64,000 nt of DNA from Aromatoleum buckelii (GTDB lineage: Bacteria; Pseudomonadota; Gammaproteobacteria; Burkholderiales; Rhodocyclaceae), in the NCBI RefSeq assembly GCF_012910785.2, contig NZ_WTVH02000010.1:1116001-1180000 (forward strand). The letters are read 5' to 3'. The notes beneath the pieces are model-generated. The model saw only the letters and a program-made list of their open reading frames with translations. It was not told the origin of the DNA and did not search any database. Made by a program: the position numbers and the translations under genes. Shown piece after piece: positions 41,469 through 49,562 of this stretch (its first letter is position 1; every line of letters starts with the position of its first letter).

Positions 41469-44400
41469 ATGGATCTGTTGCCCGCAATGGCCGCGCCGGA
41501 CAAGGAAACCGACGACGGGCTCTGGTACAAGGACGCGGTGGTGTACGAGCTGCACGTCAAGGCGTTCTTCGACGCCAATGACGACGGCGTCGGCGACTTC
41601 AACGGTCTGACGCGCAAGCTCGACTACATCCGCGACCTCGGCGTCAACACGATCTGGCTGCTGCCGTTCTACCCGTCGCCGCTGAAGGACGACGGCTACG
41701 ACGTCGCCGACTACCACGGCGTACTGCCGGCATATGGCACGCGCGCCGATTTCCGTCAGTTCGTCCGCGAAGCGCATCGGCGCGGCCTGCGCGTCATCAC
41801 CGAGCTCGTCGTCAACCACACCTCCGACCAGCACGCATGGTTCCAGGCCGCACGCCGCGCCCCGGCAGGGTCGTCGAAGCGCAACTACTACGTGTGGAGC
41901 GATGATCCGACGCGTTACAGCGGCACGCGCATCATCTTCACCGACACCGAGACGTCGAACTGGGCGTGGGACCCGGTGGCGAAGTCGTACTACTGGCACC
42001 GCTTCTTCAGCCACCAGCCGGACCTCAACTTCGAGAACCCGCACGTCCTCAAGGCGGTGCTGCGCACGATGCGCTTCTGGCTCGACATGGGCGTCGACGG
42101 CTTCCGCCTCGACGCGGTGCCGTACCTGCGCGAACGCGAAGGCACGAACAACGAGAATCTGCCCGAGACGCACGACGTGATCCGCGAGATCAGGAAATGC
42201 ATCGACGCGCACTACCGCGGCCGCGTGCTGCTCGCCGAAGCGAACCAGTGGCCCGAAGACGTGCGCGAGTATTTCGGCGACGGCGACGAATGCCACATGG
42301 CTTACCACTTCCCGCTGATGCCGCGGCTCTTCATGGCGGTCGCGCAGGAAGACCGCTTCCCGGTTGTCGACATCATGCGCCAGACGCCGGACATCCCCGA
42401 AAACTGCCAGTGGGCGATCTTCCTGAGGAACCACGACGAGCTGACGCTCGAGATGGTCACCGACCGCGAGCGCGACTACATGTGGCAGTTCTTCGCCAAC
42501 GACCCGCGCATGCGCATCAACGTCGGCATCCGGCGGCGTCTTGCACCGCTGCTCGAGAACAGCCGCGACCGCATCGAGCTGATGAGCTTCCTGCTGCTGA
42601 CGATGCCCGGCTCGCCGATCATCTATTACGGCGACGAGCTCGGCATGGGCGACAACGTCTTTCTCGGCGACCGCGACGGCGTGCGCACGCCGATGCAATG
42701 GACGCCGGACCGCAACGCCGGGTTCTCGCGTGCCGACCCGCAGCAGCTCTACCTGCCGCCGATCATGGACCCGATCTACGGCTTCCAGGCGATCAACGTC
42801 GAAGCGCAGGCGCGCAACCCGCATTCGCTGCTGAACTTCACGCGGCGGCTGATCGCGATGAGGAACGGCTCGAAGGCATTCGGCCGCGGCACGCTGCGAT
42901 TCCTCGAACCCGGCAACCGCAAGGTGCTCGCCTACCTGCGCGAATATCGCGACCAGAGCGTGCTGTGCGTCGCGAACCTCGCGCGCACGCCGCAGGCGGT
43001 CGAACTCGACCTCGCGCGCTTCGAGGGCCGCGTGCCGGTCGAGATCGTCGGCCGCGTGCCGTTCCCGCCCGTCGGCAAGCTGCCGTATCTGCTGACGCTC
43101 GCCGGCCACGGCTTTTTCGCCTTCGAGCTGTCCGCCGATGCGCCGGCGCCGAACTGGCACGAGGAGCGGCTGCCGCAGACCGAGCTGCCAATCCTCGTGC
43201 TCACCGAAGGCTGGCGCACGTTCTTCCGCGGACATCAGGGCGGCAGCGCGGTGCGTCGCGCGATCGCCACTCGGAGCCGCGACCAGCTGCAGAACGAAGT
43301 GCTGCTGCCGTATCTGCAGGCGCGACGGTGGTTCGCCGCGAAAGGCGAGGCGGTGACGCGCATCGAAGTCGTCGAGGAGCAGGAATGGGCTGCCGGCGGC
43401 GGCAACTGGCTGCTCGCGCTGCTCGAAGTCAGCCTGGCGGGCGGATCGTCGCACCTGTACTTCCTGCCGCTCGGCATCGCGTGGGAGACCGCCGGTGACA
43501 ACCCGGTCGATCGCTTCGGCGCGGCGGCGCTCGCCCGCGTTCGCGAGAAAGCGCGCATCGGCATCCTGTACGACGCGTTCATCGATCCGGTGTATTGCCG
43601 CGCGCTCGGCCAGAGCATCGGCGGGGGCGGACCGCAGCCGCTGGGCGGCGGCAGTCTGCGCTTCACGGCGAGCGAACACTATGCGCGGCTTGCCGAGGCG
43701 CTCGACGACGAGGTGCGCCAGCCGCTGCAGGAGCAGACCAACACCGGCGTGTTCTTCGGCTCGCGGCTGTACCTGAAAGGTTACCGGCGCCTGCAGTTCG
43801 GCACCAACCCGGAAATCGAAGTCGGCTATTTCCTCGGCAGCGCGCCGGGATTTTCTCGCGTCGCCGCGGTCGCCGGTTCGGTCGAATACATCGCGCCCGA
43901 TGGCCGGGCGGCGGCGCTGGCGATGCTGCAGGAATTCGTCGATAACCAGGGCAACGCGTGGGATTACACGCTGAATCATCTGGACCGGCTCTTTTCTCCC
44001 GATACCTGGCCTGCTGCGGCAGTCGACGAAGCCGAGGCCGAGGGGATGGACCGAGTCTACCTGCTGCTCGCGCAGACGCTCGGGCGGCGTATCGGCGAGA
44101 TGCATGCGGCGTTCGCGCACGGCACTGATCCGGCGTTTGTCCCGGAACCGCTCGGTGACGCTGAAGCCGAAACGTGGCGTGCGCAGGTGATCGGCGATGT
44201 CGAGCGCACGCTGAGCCTTCTCGAAGCGGCGTTGCCGCGTCTGGACGAGCGTGTCCGCAACGAGGCGAGGCAGGTGCTTGCAGCGCGCCCCCCGCTGGTC
44301 GCGAGACTCGTCGGGCTCGACCTGGCGTCACCCGGCCTCGTGAAAACGCGGCTGCACGGCGACCTGCATCTCGGGCAGGTGCTGATCGCGCAGAACGATT

Positions 44401-44810
44401 TCGTCATCGTCGATTTCGAGGGCGAGCCGGCCCGGCCGATCGACGAGCGGCGGTGCAAGCATTCGCCGCTGCGGGACATCGCCGGCATGCTGCGTTCGTT
44501 CGACTACGCGGTGCGCACAGTCGGATACCACCACCTCCAGGCGCGCCCCGAGCACGCTGATGCGCTCACGCGGGCGCTGGTCGAGTGGAAGGAGGGGGTG
44601 GTCCGGAGCTTCATGCAGGCGTACGGCGAGGTCGTCGCGCCGCTGCCTTCCGTTCCGTCGGACGCGGCCGTCGCCGCGGATTTCGTGACGCTGTTCGTCA
44701 TCGAGAAACTGCTCTACGAACTGCGTTACGAACTGGACAACCGTCCGGAATGGGTACGCGTTCCGCTCTCGGCGCTCGCGGAAATTGCGGCGTTGCCGCA
44801 GGGAAGCTGA
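41469..44810 (+). CDS. treS: Trehalose synthase / maltokinase fusion
   Basis: A 1113-residue bifunctional protein. The N-terminal ~560 residues are trehalose synthase (GH13): DGFRLDAVPYLRERE, LLAEANQWPEDVREYF and IFLRNHDELTLEMV carry the catalytic residues. The C-terminal ~500 residues are a maltokinase (Pep2/Mak): QARRWFAAKGEAV at its start and the kinase motif LHGDLHLGQVLIAQNDFVIVDFEGEPARP. It converts trehalose to maltose and then to maltose-1-phosphate for GlgE. Together with GlgE and GlgB the whole trehalose-to-glucan route is encoded here. AAGGGCTGTCGACG precedes the ATG. Confidence 0.95.
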   Translation: MDLLPAMAAPDKETDDGLWYKDAVVYELHVKAFFDANDDGVGDFNGLTRKLDYIRDLGVNTIWLLPFYPSPLKDDGYDVADYHGVLPAYGTRADFRQFVREAHRRGLRVITELVVNHTSDQHAWFQAARRAPAGSSKRNYYVWSDDPTRYSGTRIIFTDTETSNWAWDPVAKSYYWHRFFSHQPDLNFENPHVLKAVLRTMRFWLDMGVDGFRLDAVPYLREREGTNNENLPETHDVIREIRKCIDAHYRGRVLLAEANQWPEDVREYFGDGDECHMAYHFPLMPRLFMAVAQEDRFPVVDIMRQTPDIPENCQWAIFLRNHDELTLEMVTDRERDYMWQFFANDPRMRINVGIRRRLAPLLENSRDRIELMSFLLLTMPGSPIIYYGDELGMGDNVFLGDRDGVRTPMQWTPDRNAGFSRADPQQLYLPPIMDPIYGFQAINVEAQARNPHSLLNFTRRLIAMRNGSKAFGRGTLRFLEPGNRKVLAYLREYRDQSVLCVANLARTPQAVELDLARFEGRVPVEIVGRVPFPPVGKLPYLLTLAGHGFFAFELSADAPAPNWHEERLPQTELPILVLTEGWRTFFRGHQGGSAVRRAIATRSRDQLQNEVLLPYLQARRWFAAKGEAVTRIEVVEEQEWAAGGGNWLLALLEVSLAGGSSHLYFLPLGIAWETAGDNPVDRFGAAALARVREKARIGILYDAFIDPVYCRALGQSIGGGGPQPLGGGSLRFTASEHYARLAEALDDEVRQPLQEQTNTGVFFGSRLYLKGYRRLQFGTNPEIEVGYFLGSAPGFSRVAAVAGSVEYIAPDGRAAALAMLQEFVDNQGNAWDYTLNHLDRLFSPDTWPAAAVDEAEAEGMDRVYLLLAQTLGRRIGEMHAAFAHGTDPAFVPEPLGDAEAETWRAQVIGDVERTLSLLEAALPRLDERVRNEARQVLAARPPLVARLVGLDLASPGLVKTRLHGDLHLGQVLIAQNDFVIVDFEGEPARPIDERRCKHSPLRDIAGMLRSFDYAVRTVGYHHLQARPEHADALTRALVEWKEGVVRSFMQAYGEVVAPLPSVPSDAAVAADFVTLFVIEKLLYELRYELDNRPEWVRVPLSALAEIAALPQGS

Positions 44811-44871
44811 TCCTGCCCGCGCGTCGAACGATTTCCGGCCGGCGCGGCTGCCATTGACTCGACCAAATACA

Positions 44872-44952
44872 TTCGGGTCGAGCTTGTCGAAGCTTTGGCA
44901 GCGCCCTTCGACAAGCCTGTCCTGAGCCAAGTCGAAGGGCTCAGGGCGAACG
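44872..44952. repeat. Dispersed intergenic palindromic repeat (REP-like)
   Basis: GCCCTTCGAC (44903-44912) and GTCGAAGGGC (44931-44940) form a perfect 10-bp inverted repeat, followed by TCAGGGCGAACGG. From memory, the family GCCCTTCGACAGGCTCAGGG is widespread in intergenic DNA of many proteobacteria. A second partial copy (GGTCGAGCTTGTCGAAGC) precedes it. It lies between convergent treS and pagL, so it may also act as a terminator. Confidence 0.7.
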
Positions 44953-44983
44953 GCTGTAACGGTTATATTTGATTACCGTCCTG

Positions 44984-45652
44984 TCAGAAGCGATGGCTGA
45001 CGGTGAGCTGGAACACCTCGATGCCGTGATTCGGTTGCTTCAGCCCGGCATTCGAATAATGGCTCAGCCGCAAGCCCACTGACGTCTCGCCTTCGCCCCC
45101 GGCCCTGCCTCCCCATGCGACGCCGGCGCCGATGAGTTCGCCGAACTGGAAGCGGGTGGACAGGTTCCTGCGTCCGACTTTTTTTTCCGAAAACAGATTC
45201 AGGCCGAGGCCCGCCTCGAGATACGGGTACGCGCCGGTACGAATCGGAGAGATGCGGAACGTCGCGAAAGCGCCTCCCTGGACCGCTTTGTCCGAGTGGC
45301 TGCGGAGGAGGTTCAACTGAACTTCCGGGTGGCCGGAGATGCGCCAGTTCTTCCATTCGGTGCGATACCAGACCGGCATCAACCACTGCACTCCGACGCT
45401 ATCGACCGAGTCGTAGCTTCCGGCCTGCAAAGCGACGCCCTGCGCCGCCGGGCACGCGGTTGCGGCCGCGAACAACGCCAGCCCGAAGGACATGCCGACC
45501 AAGCCGGGCGGTCGCCGCTCGGCCGTGAAGCGCCAGGGTTCGCCGCTTGTTGCCAGACAGCAGCGCGCCGCCGCCCTTGCCCGGAACCGGAAACCTTTCG
45601 GGATGACGCGTGGCATCGCGCCGGGGAGGGGGAGTGGCGAAATCGTTTGCAC
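44984..45652 (-). CDS. pagL: Lipid A 3-O-deacylase PagL
   Basis: A 222-residue outer-membrane beta-barrel that removes the 3-O-acyl chain from lipid A. The C-terminal signature LSHYSNAGLKQPNHGIE carries catalytic His198 and Ser200 with Glu212, and the chain ends in Phe as barrel proteins do. The GTG at 45652 has an excellent CAGGAGAG site. It puts about 50 residues, rich in Arg, before the likely signal peptide (MSFGLALFAAATACPAAQG), so a start at 45493 is also possible. A sigma-54-type element lies 67 bases upstream. Confidence 0.88.
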   Translation of the reverse strand: MQTISPLPLPGAMPRVIPKGFRFRARAAARCCLATSGEPWRFTAERRPPGLVGMSFGLALFAAATACPAAQGVALQAGSYDSVDSVGVQWLMPVWYRTEWKNWRISGHPEVQLNLLRSHSDKAVQGGAFATFRISPIRTGAYPYLEAGLGLNLFSEKKVGRRNLSTRFQFGELIGAGVAWGGRAGGEGETSVGLRLSHYSNAGLKQPNHGIEVFQLTVSHRF

Positions 45653-45716
45653 GATGACTCTCCTGTCCGTTGTTGTTGTTTGTATCGCGCAACACGGCGG
45701 CGACGACGATTCACCT

Positions 45717-45734
45717 TAGCAACCTCCTTGCCTG
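45717..45734 (-). promoter_or_regulatory. Sigma-54-type promoter before pagL
   Basis: On the minus strand GGCAAG and TTGCT with GG-N10-GC spacing (GG at 45732-45731, GC at 45720-45719). The GC is 67 bases before the GTG at 45652. Confidence 0.62.
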
Positions 45735-45809
45735 CGTGCCGAGAGAGTTGTTTCACTTGTCGACGTTGGCGCGCTGCAGGAGAAGCGGTGCATATTTCCT
45801 ACTCGCGTC

Positions 45810-45900
45810 TGTAATTTCTACAGCAAGCGTGGAGAAAATTCCCACGACCGTTGCAGCGGCGACGGCGTGCAAAGAGAGGGACGTGGTCTTTATTCCCACG
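45810..45900. promoter_or_regulatory. Candidate activator (enhancer) sites between divergent sigma-54 promoters
   Basis: Three palindromes. TGTAATTTCTACA at 45810-45822 is a TGTAA-N3-TTACA-type site with one mismatch. CGTGG-N9-CCACG occurs twice, at 45828-45846 and 45882-45900, with centres 54 bases apart, about five helical turns. They lie 43-133 bases before the plus-strand -24 element, a usual place for enhancer-binding proteins. The binding protein is unknown. Confidence 0.6.
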
Positions 45901-45940
45901 TTCACAGGGCGCGGCGCGGTCGACGACCCTGCTGATACCG

Positions 45941-45958
45941 TAGGCACGGGATTTGCAC
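45941..45958 (+). promoter_or_regulatory. Sigma-54 promoter of the ferritin-like/SDR operon
   Basis: GGCACG at 45943-45948 and TTGCA at 45953-45957, exact GG-N10-GC spacing, full match in both cores. The GC is 75 bases before the GTG at 46032. The best -24/-12 match in the window. Confidence 0.78.
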
Positions 45959-46031
45959 GATTCTCCCATGATGAGGCACGAGCCTCCCCGGCTCCAGCCT
46001 CCCGAAGTCTTATCGCCCGGAGGAAATTGCC

Positions 46032-47192
46032 GTGGACCTGCTGGAAAACAAAGGGGTGCAGATCGACAAGCAGTCTTTGACGTGGAAGGACATGGCGGGG
46101 AAGCCGATCAGCAAGCTCGACGACGAGGCTTTCACGCGCGTCCGCATTCTCCTGATGAACGCGCTCGAGCTCGACGCGCTGCGGCTGTCGCACATGGGGA
46201 TGCGGATGAACAACGAATTGCGACAGTCGCTCGCCCAGATCCGCCGCATCGAGCAGCACCAGGCGACAGCCGTGAACTGGCTGTTGTCGGCCGATCATTC
46301 GCCGCTGGAGACGACGATCGCGTACGAACAGGTGGCCGTCGAAGTGACCGCAGCGGTCGCCCAGCGCGAGCCGGATCCGTATCTCGCTCAGGTCTACCGC
46401 TTCGGGCTGCTCGAGGATTTCGACCATCTCTACCGCTACTCGGCGCTCCTCGACCGGCTCGAAGGCAAGGATGCGAACAATATCCTGCAGGGCCATACCG
46501 ACATCGCCCCGGGCCGTCCGACCGTCGAGGGACACCGGGCGCCGGTCGATGACCTGCGGTTACCCCACGGGCGTGACGCCACACTCCTGACGAAGCTGCA
46601 CGCGACCCTGATCACCGCTGCCGAATACCAGACGCACGACTATTACATGACGATCGGCCCGATGTTCGCCGACCCTGTCGCGCGGCAGCTGTACGCGGAG
46701 ATCGCGTCGATCGAGGAGCAGCACACGACACAGTACGGCTCGCTGCTGGACCCGCGGCAAAGCTTCCTGGAACTGTGGCTGCTCCATGAGGCCACCGAGG
46801 TCTACGGCTACTACAGCTGCGCCCAGTCTGAAAGCAATCCGCGCATCCGCGAAATGTGGGAGCGTTTCTGCGACTACGAACTGGGCCACCTGCATCACGT
46901 GTGCGGCCTGTTCAGGCAGTACGAGAAGCGCGATCCGGCCGAAGTGCTGGCGCGAACGCTGCCGGCGCCGCTCGAGTTCAAGAGCCAGCGCGACTTCGTC
47001 CGCGACGTGCTTGCGGCCGAAGTCGACCTGCGTGCGAACGGCGTCGATTTCGTCAAGCTCGCCCGTGAGAGTTCCCTATCCCGCGAGTACCGCCGCAGGA
47101 TCAACGCCGACGGGTCGCCTTCGACGCGAGTGGCGACGGCTTATCACTGGACGTCGGGCACCGAACTCAACCGATCGCTGAAAGCAGCATGA
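46032..47192 (+). CDS. Ferritin-like diiron protein (large, uncharacterised)
   Basis: A 386-residue all-helical protein. Diiron-type residues are visible in the second half: Glu in ITAAEYQTHDYYMT, EExxH in IASIEEQHTTQYGS, Glu in LLHEATEVYGYY and ExxHxH in CDYELGHLHHVCG. An N-terminal helical region of ~170 residues with many Arg/Asp pairs precedes them. I recognise no named family. GTG at 46032 follows CGGAGGAAATTGCC. Its end overlaps the next ferritin-like gene by four bases, so the two are coupled. Confidence 0.78.
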   Translation: MDLLENKGVQIDKQSLTWKDMAGKPISKLDDEAFTRVRILLMNALELDALRLSHMGMRMNNELRQSLAQIRRIEQHQATAVNWLLSADHSPLETTIAYEQVAVEVTAAVAQREPDPYLAQVYRFGLLEDFDHLYRYSALLDRLEGKDANNILQGHTDIAPGRPTVEGHRAPVDDLRLPHGRDATLLTKLHATLITAAEYQTHDYYMTIGPMFADPVARQLYAEIASIEEQHTTQYGSLLDPRQSFLELWLLHEATEVYGYYSCAQSESNPRIREMWERFCDYELGHLHHVCGLFRQYEKRDPAEVLARTLPAPLEFKSQRDFVRDVLAAEVDLRANGVDFVKLARESSLSREYRRRINADGSPSTRVATAYHWTSGTELNRSLKAA

Positions 47193-48010
47193 ACTCGACA
47201 CGCGACATCCACCCGCTGCTGCGGTGGTTATTCGACGAACCTGAATGTGCGGAAGGAAGAATCATGGATGACGGCACCGAACCGGGCTTCAATCGCACCG
47301 GTGCGCAATCCTCGCCGCTGTCGGTCCACAGCATGCAGTTGTATGCAGATGAACGGGTGCCGGAGGAAGTGAGCGCTCCCGACGAGATGCCCGACGGCAA
47401 GGAGATGGCCGCCGTGCGTTGCGACTACGCGGTCGAAGCCGAACGCATCGGCTCGGTGCCGATGCCGGGCGTGCTGACCAGCGCATTCACCGCCGTGGTG
47501 TCGAAGCTCGGGGCGAGGAAGCCCGAAGTGCTGGTCGACAAGCTCGGCGAGCGGCTCGCCTTCGAGCGTATCGGCGTGCGCCTCTACCAGGCGCTGATCG
47601 ACAAGGCGGCGGCACTCGCGACGCAGCAGCGGATGCCGTTCTCGGTCGACGATCTGCAGCGCCTGCGCGACGACGAGCTGGCGCACATGCACGTGCTCGC
47701 TTCCGCGCTCGATTCGCTCGGCGCGGACTCGACCGCGCAGACACCCGCCGCGGCGGTTTCAGCGGTCGCAATCAGCGGCCTGATGCAGGTTCTCACCGAC
47801 CCGCGCACGACGCTCGTGCATTGCCTCGAAGCGATGCTGATCGCCGAGCTTGCCGACGATGCGAGCTGGGAGCTGCTGATCAGCCTGACCGCGGAAGCTG
47901 ACCAGGACCAGTTCTTGCCCCAGTTCCGCAGCGCGCGCGACAACGAAAAGGCGCACGTGCGCCAGATCCGCGGCTGGCTGCAGACGGTCGTCCTCGGGGA
48001 AGCGCGCTGA
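47189..48010 (+). CDS. Ferritin-like diiron protein (second)
   Basis: A 273-residue protein with a ferritin-like four-helix bundle in residues ~90-265. The probable metal ligands are Glu in GERLAFERIGVRLYQ, ExxH in RDDELAHMHVL, Glu in LEAMLIAELADDASW and ExxH in RDNEKAHVRQI. The N-terminal 80 residues look disordered. The ATG overlaps the stop of the preceding gene. The two proteins probably form a hetero-complex; oxidase, iron-storage or peroxide-detoxifying roles are all possible. Confidence 0.78.
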   Translation: MNSTRDIHPLLRWLFDEPECAEGRIMDDGTEPGFNRTGAQSSPLSVHSMQLYADERVPEEVSAPDEMPDGKEMAAVRCDYAVEAERIGSVPMPGVLTSAFTAVVSKLGARKPEVLVDKLGERLAFERIGVRLYQALIDKAAALATQQRMPFSVDDLQRLRDDELAHMHVLASALDSLGADSTAQTPAAAVSAVAISGLMQVLTDPRTTLVHCLEAMLIAELADDASWELLISLTAEADQDQFLPQFRSARDNEKAHVRQIRGWLQTVVLGEAR

Positions 48011-48072
48011 CCACCCGATGAATCGCAGGCCGCGGGCCGCGACGTGGCGCGATTCGCACGCGGAGACTTGCA

Positions 48073-48939
48073 ATGAGCGACCAGACAACCGTTGAGCAGA
48101 TTCCAGCACAGCACCAGGACACGCAGCCGGGGCACGAAGAGCCGATGGTGCCGCGCCCCGAAGACGAAATGAAGCATTACCGCGGCTCGGGCAAGCTGGC
48201 CGGTAAAGCCGCGATCGTCACCGGCGGCGACAGCGGTATCGGGCGTGCGGTGTCGATCGGCTTCGCGAAGGAAGGCGCGGACGTCGCGATCGTGTACCTG
48301 TGCGAACACGAGGACGCCGAACACACGCAGCGGCAGATCGAGGCCCAGGGGGCGAAGTGCCTGCTGCTGGCCGGGGATGTCGGCGACGAGGCGTTCTGCG
48401 CGGACGTCGTCGAAAAGGTGATCGCGAAGTTCGGCCGCCTCGACATCCTGGTCAACAACGCTGCCGAACAGCACCCGCAGGAGGACTTGGCGGCGATCTC
48501 CCGGGAGCAGCTGGAGCGCACTTTCCGCACCAACCTGTTCTCGATGTTCGACCTCACCCGTCACGCGCTGGCGCATCTGAAAGAGGACGCCTGCATCATC
48601 AACTCGACGTCGGTGACGGCGTACCGTGGCAGTTCGCACCTGATCGACTATTCGGCGTCGAAAGGCGCGATCGTGTCGTTCACGCGGTCACTTGCCCAGT
48701 CGCTTGCGAAGCGCCGCATACGCGTGAACGGCGTGGCCCCGGGCCCGATCTGGACGCCGCTGATCCCGGCGAGCTTCGAAGCTGAAAAAGTCGAGCATTT
48801 CGGCGAAAAGCAGCCTTTGGGCGGTGCTGGCCAGCCCGACGCCGTCGCGCCGAGCTACATCTTCCTCGCCAGCAGCGATTCGAGCTACATGACGGGGCAG
48901 GTGCTGCATCCGAATGGCGGCGAGATCGTCAACGGGTAA
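48073..48939 (+). CDS. SDR-family oxidoreductase
   Basis: A 288-residue short-chain dehydrogenase of the subgroup with a ~45-residue hydrophilic N-terminal extension (QHQDTQPGHEEPMVPRPEDE), the YhdF/YghA type. It shows the cofactor motif VTGGDSGIGRA, NNAAEQ, catalytic Ser in INSTSV and Tyr/Lys in YSASKGAIVSF. Substrate unknown; relatives are often stress- or sporulation-associated. It follows the ferritin-like genes by 62 bases and is probably in the same operon. Confidence 0.9.
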   Translation: MSDQTTVEQIPAQHQDTQPGHEEPMVPRPEDEMKHYRGSGKLAGKAAIVTGGDSGIGRAVSIGFAKEGADVAIVYLCEHEDAEHTQRQIEAQGAKCLLLAGDVGDEAFCADVVEKVIAKFGRLDILVNNAAEQHPQEDLAAISREQLERTFRTNLFSMFDLTRHALAHLKEDACIINSTSVTAYRGSSHLIDYSASKGAIVSFTRSLAQSLAKRRIRVNGVAPGPIWTPLIPASFEAEKVEHFGEKQPLGGAGQPDAVAPSYIFLASSDSSYMTGQVLHPNGGEIVNG

Positions 48940-48964
48940 GGAGCAGTCGGGAACGTGACCGGCC

Positions 48965-48982
48965 GCGGTACGCCGATTGCAA
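48965..48982 (+). promoter_or_regulatory. Sigma-54-type promoter before the Cys-rich protein gene
   Basis: GGTACG at 48967-48972 and TTGCA at 48977-48981 with GG-N10-GC spacing. The GC is 55 bases before the ATG at 49035. Confidence 0.6.
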
Positions 48983-49034
48983 CGGCCCGCGTCACGGGCG
49001 GCACTGCCGCGCCTTTGCCAAAGGAGATTTTCCG

Positions 49035-49379
49035 ATGTCTCAGCAAACCACGCTATCGCCTGAAATGCTGGCCTGCATCGAGCTGTGCCGGCGTTGCCAG
49101 ATGGTCTGCCTCAGTATGGCGACCGGCCACTGTCTCGAGAAAGGCGGCCGCCATGTCGAGCCCGAACATCTACGCACGATGATCGTTTGCGCGGAGATCT
49201 GCCAGACGGCCGCGAACGTGATGGCGACCAACTCGACGCTGCATCGCCAAGTATGCGCAGTCTGCGCAGACATTTGCGATGCGTGCATCAGCAGCTGCCG
49301 CGACCTGGACGAGATGGAGGAATGCATCTTCGCCTGCGAGCGCTGCAAGAACAGTTGCGAAGCAATGACTTCCGTGTGA
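49035..49379 (+). CDS. Four-helix-bundle copper-binding protein (DUF326/Csp-like)
   Basis: A 114-residue protein with 16 cysteines placed along the inner faces of helices (CIELCRRCQMVC, CAEICQ, CAVCADICDACISSC, CIFACERCKNSC). This matches the DUF326 copper-storage (Csp3-like) family, which binds many Cu(I) ions in the core of a four-helix bundle. No signal peptide, so it is cytosolic. AAAGGAGATTTTCCG precedes the ATG. It may buffer copper for the surrounding stress genes. Confidence 0.88.
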   Translation: MSQQTTLSPEMLACIELCRRCQMVCLSMATGHCLEKGGRHVEPEHLRTMIVCAEICQTAANVMATNSTLHRQVCAVCADICDACISSCRDLDEMEECIFACERCKNSCEAMTSV

Positions 49380-49387
49380 GGGCCGTA

Positions 49388-49400
49388 AGTAGAAGTTACA
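49388..49400. promoter_or_regulatory. Candidate activator site
   Basis: On the minus strand this 13-mer reads TGTAACTTCTACT, nearly identical to TGTAATTTCTACA at 45810-45822. It lies 87 bases before the -24 of the next promoter, in the 183-base gap after the copper-protein gene. Confidence 0.45.
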
Positions 49401-49484
49401 GCGCGGCGTAAGAATTGCGCTTCCGGAGTGTCACCCGACCGCCCGTTTTGGGGAGTTTCGCCTGCCCCGATAGGGTTTCCGCAC

Positions 49485-49502
49485 GCGGTACGGATGTTGC
49501 TG
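49485..49502 (+). promoter_or_regulatory. Sigma-54-type promoter before the membrane protein gene
   Basis: GGTACG at 49487-49492 and TTGCT at 49497-49501 with GG-N10-GC spacing; the GC is 63 bases before the ATG at 49563. A second, weaker GG-N10-GC (49405-49418, TTGC) lies upstream. Confidence 0.58.
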
Positions 49503-49562
49503 ATGGAATCACACGTTCGCTTGCGGACGGGCATTTCACCCTCACAAACGGAAGGACAGACC

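Larger units (their letters stand above)
45653..46031. other. Divergent control region, pagL / ferritin-like operon
   Basis: A 379-base non-coding region with a sigma-54-type promoter on each strand (45717-45734 minus, 45941-45958 plus) and three palindromes between them. No ORF in it is supported. It is the best-structured control region in the window. Confidence 0.7.
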
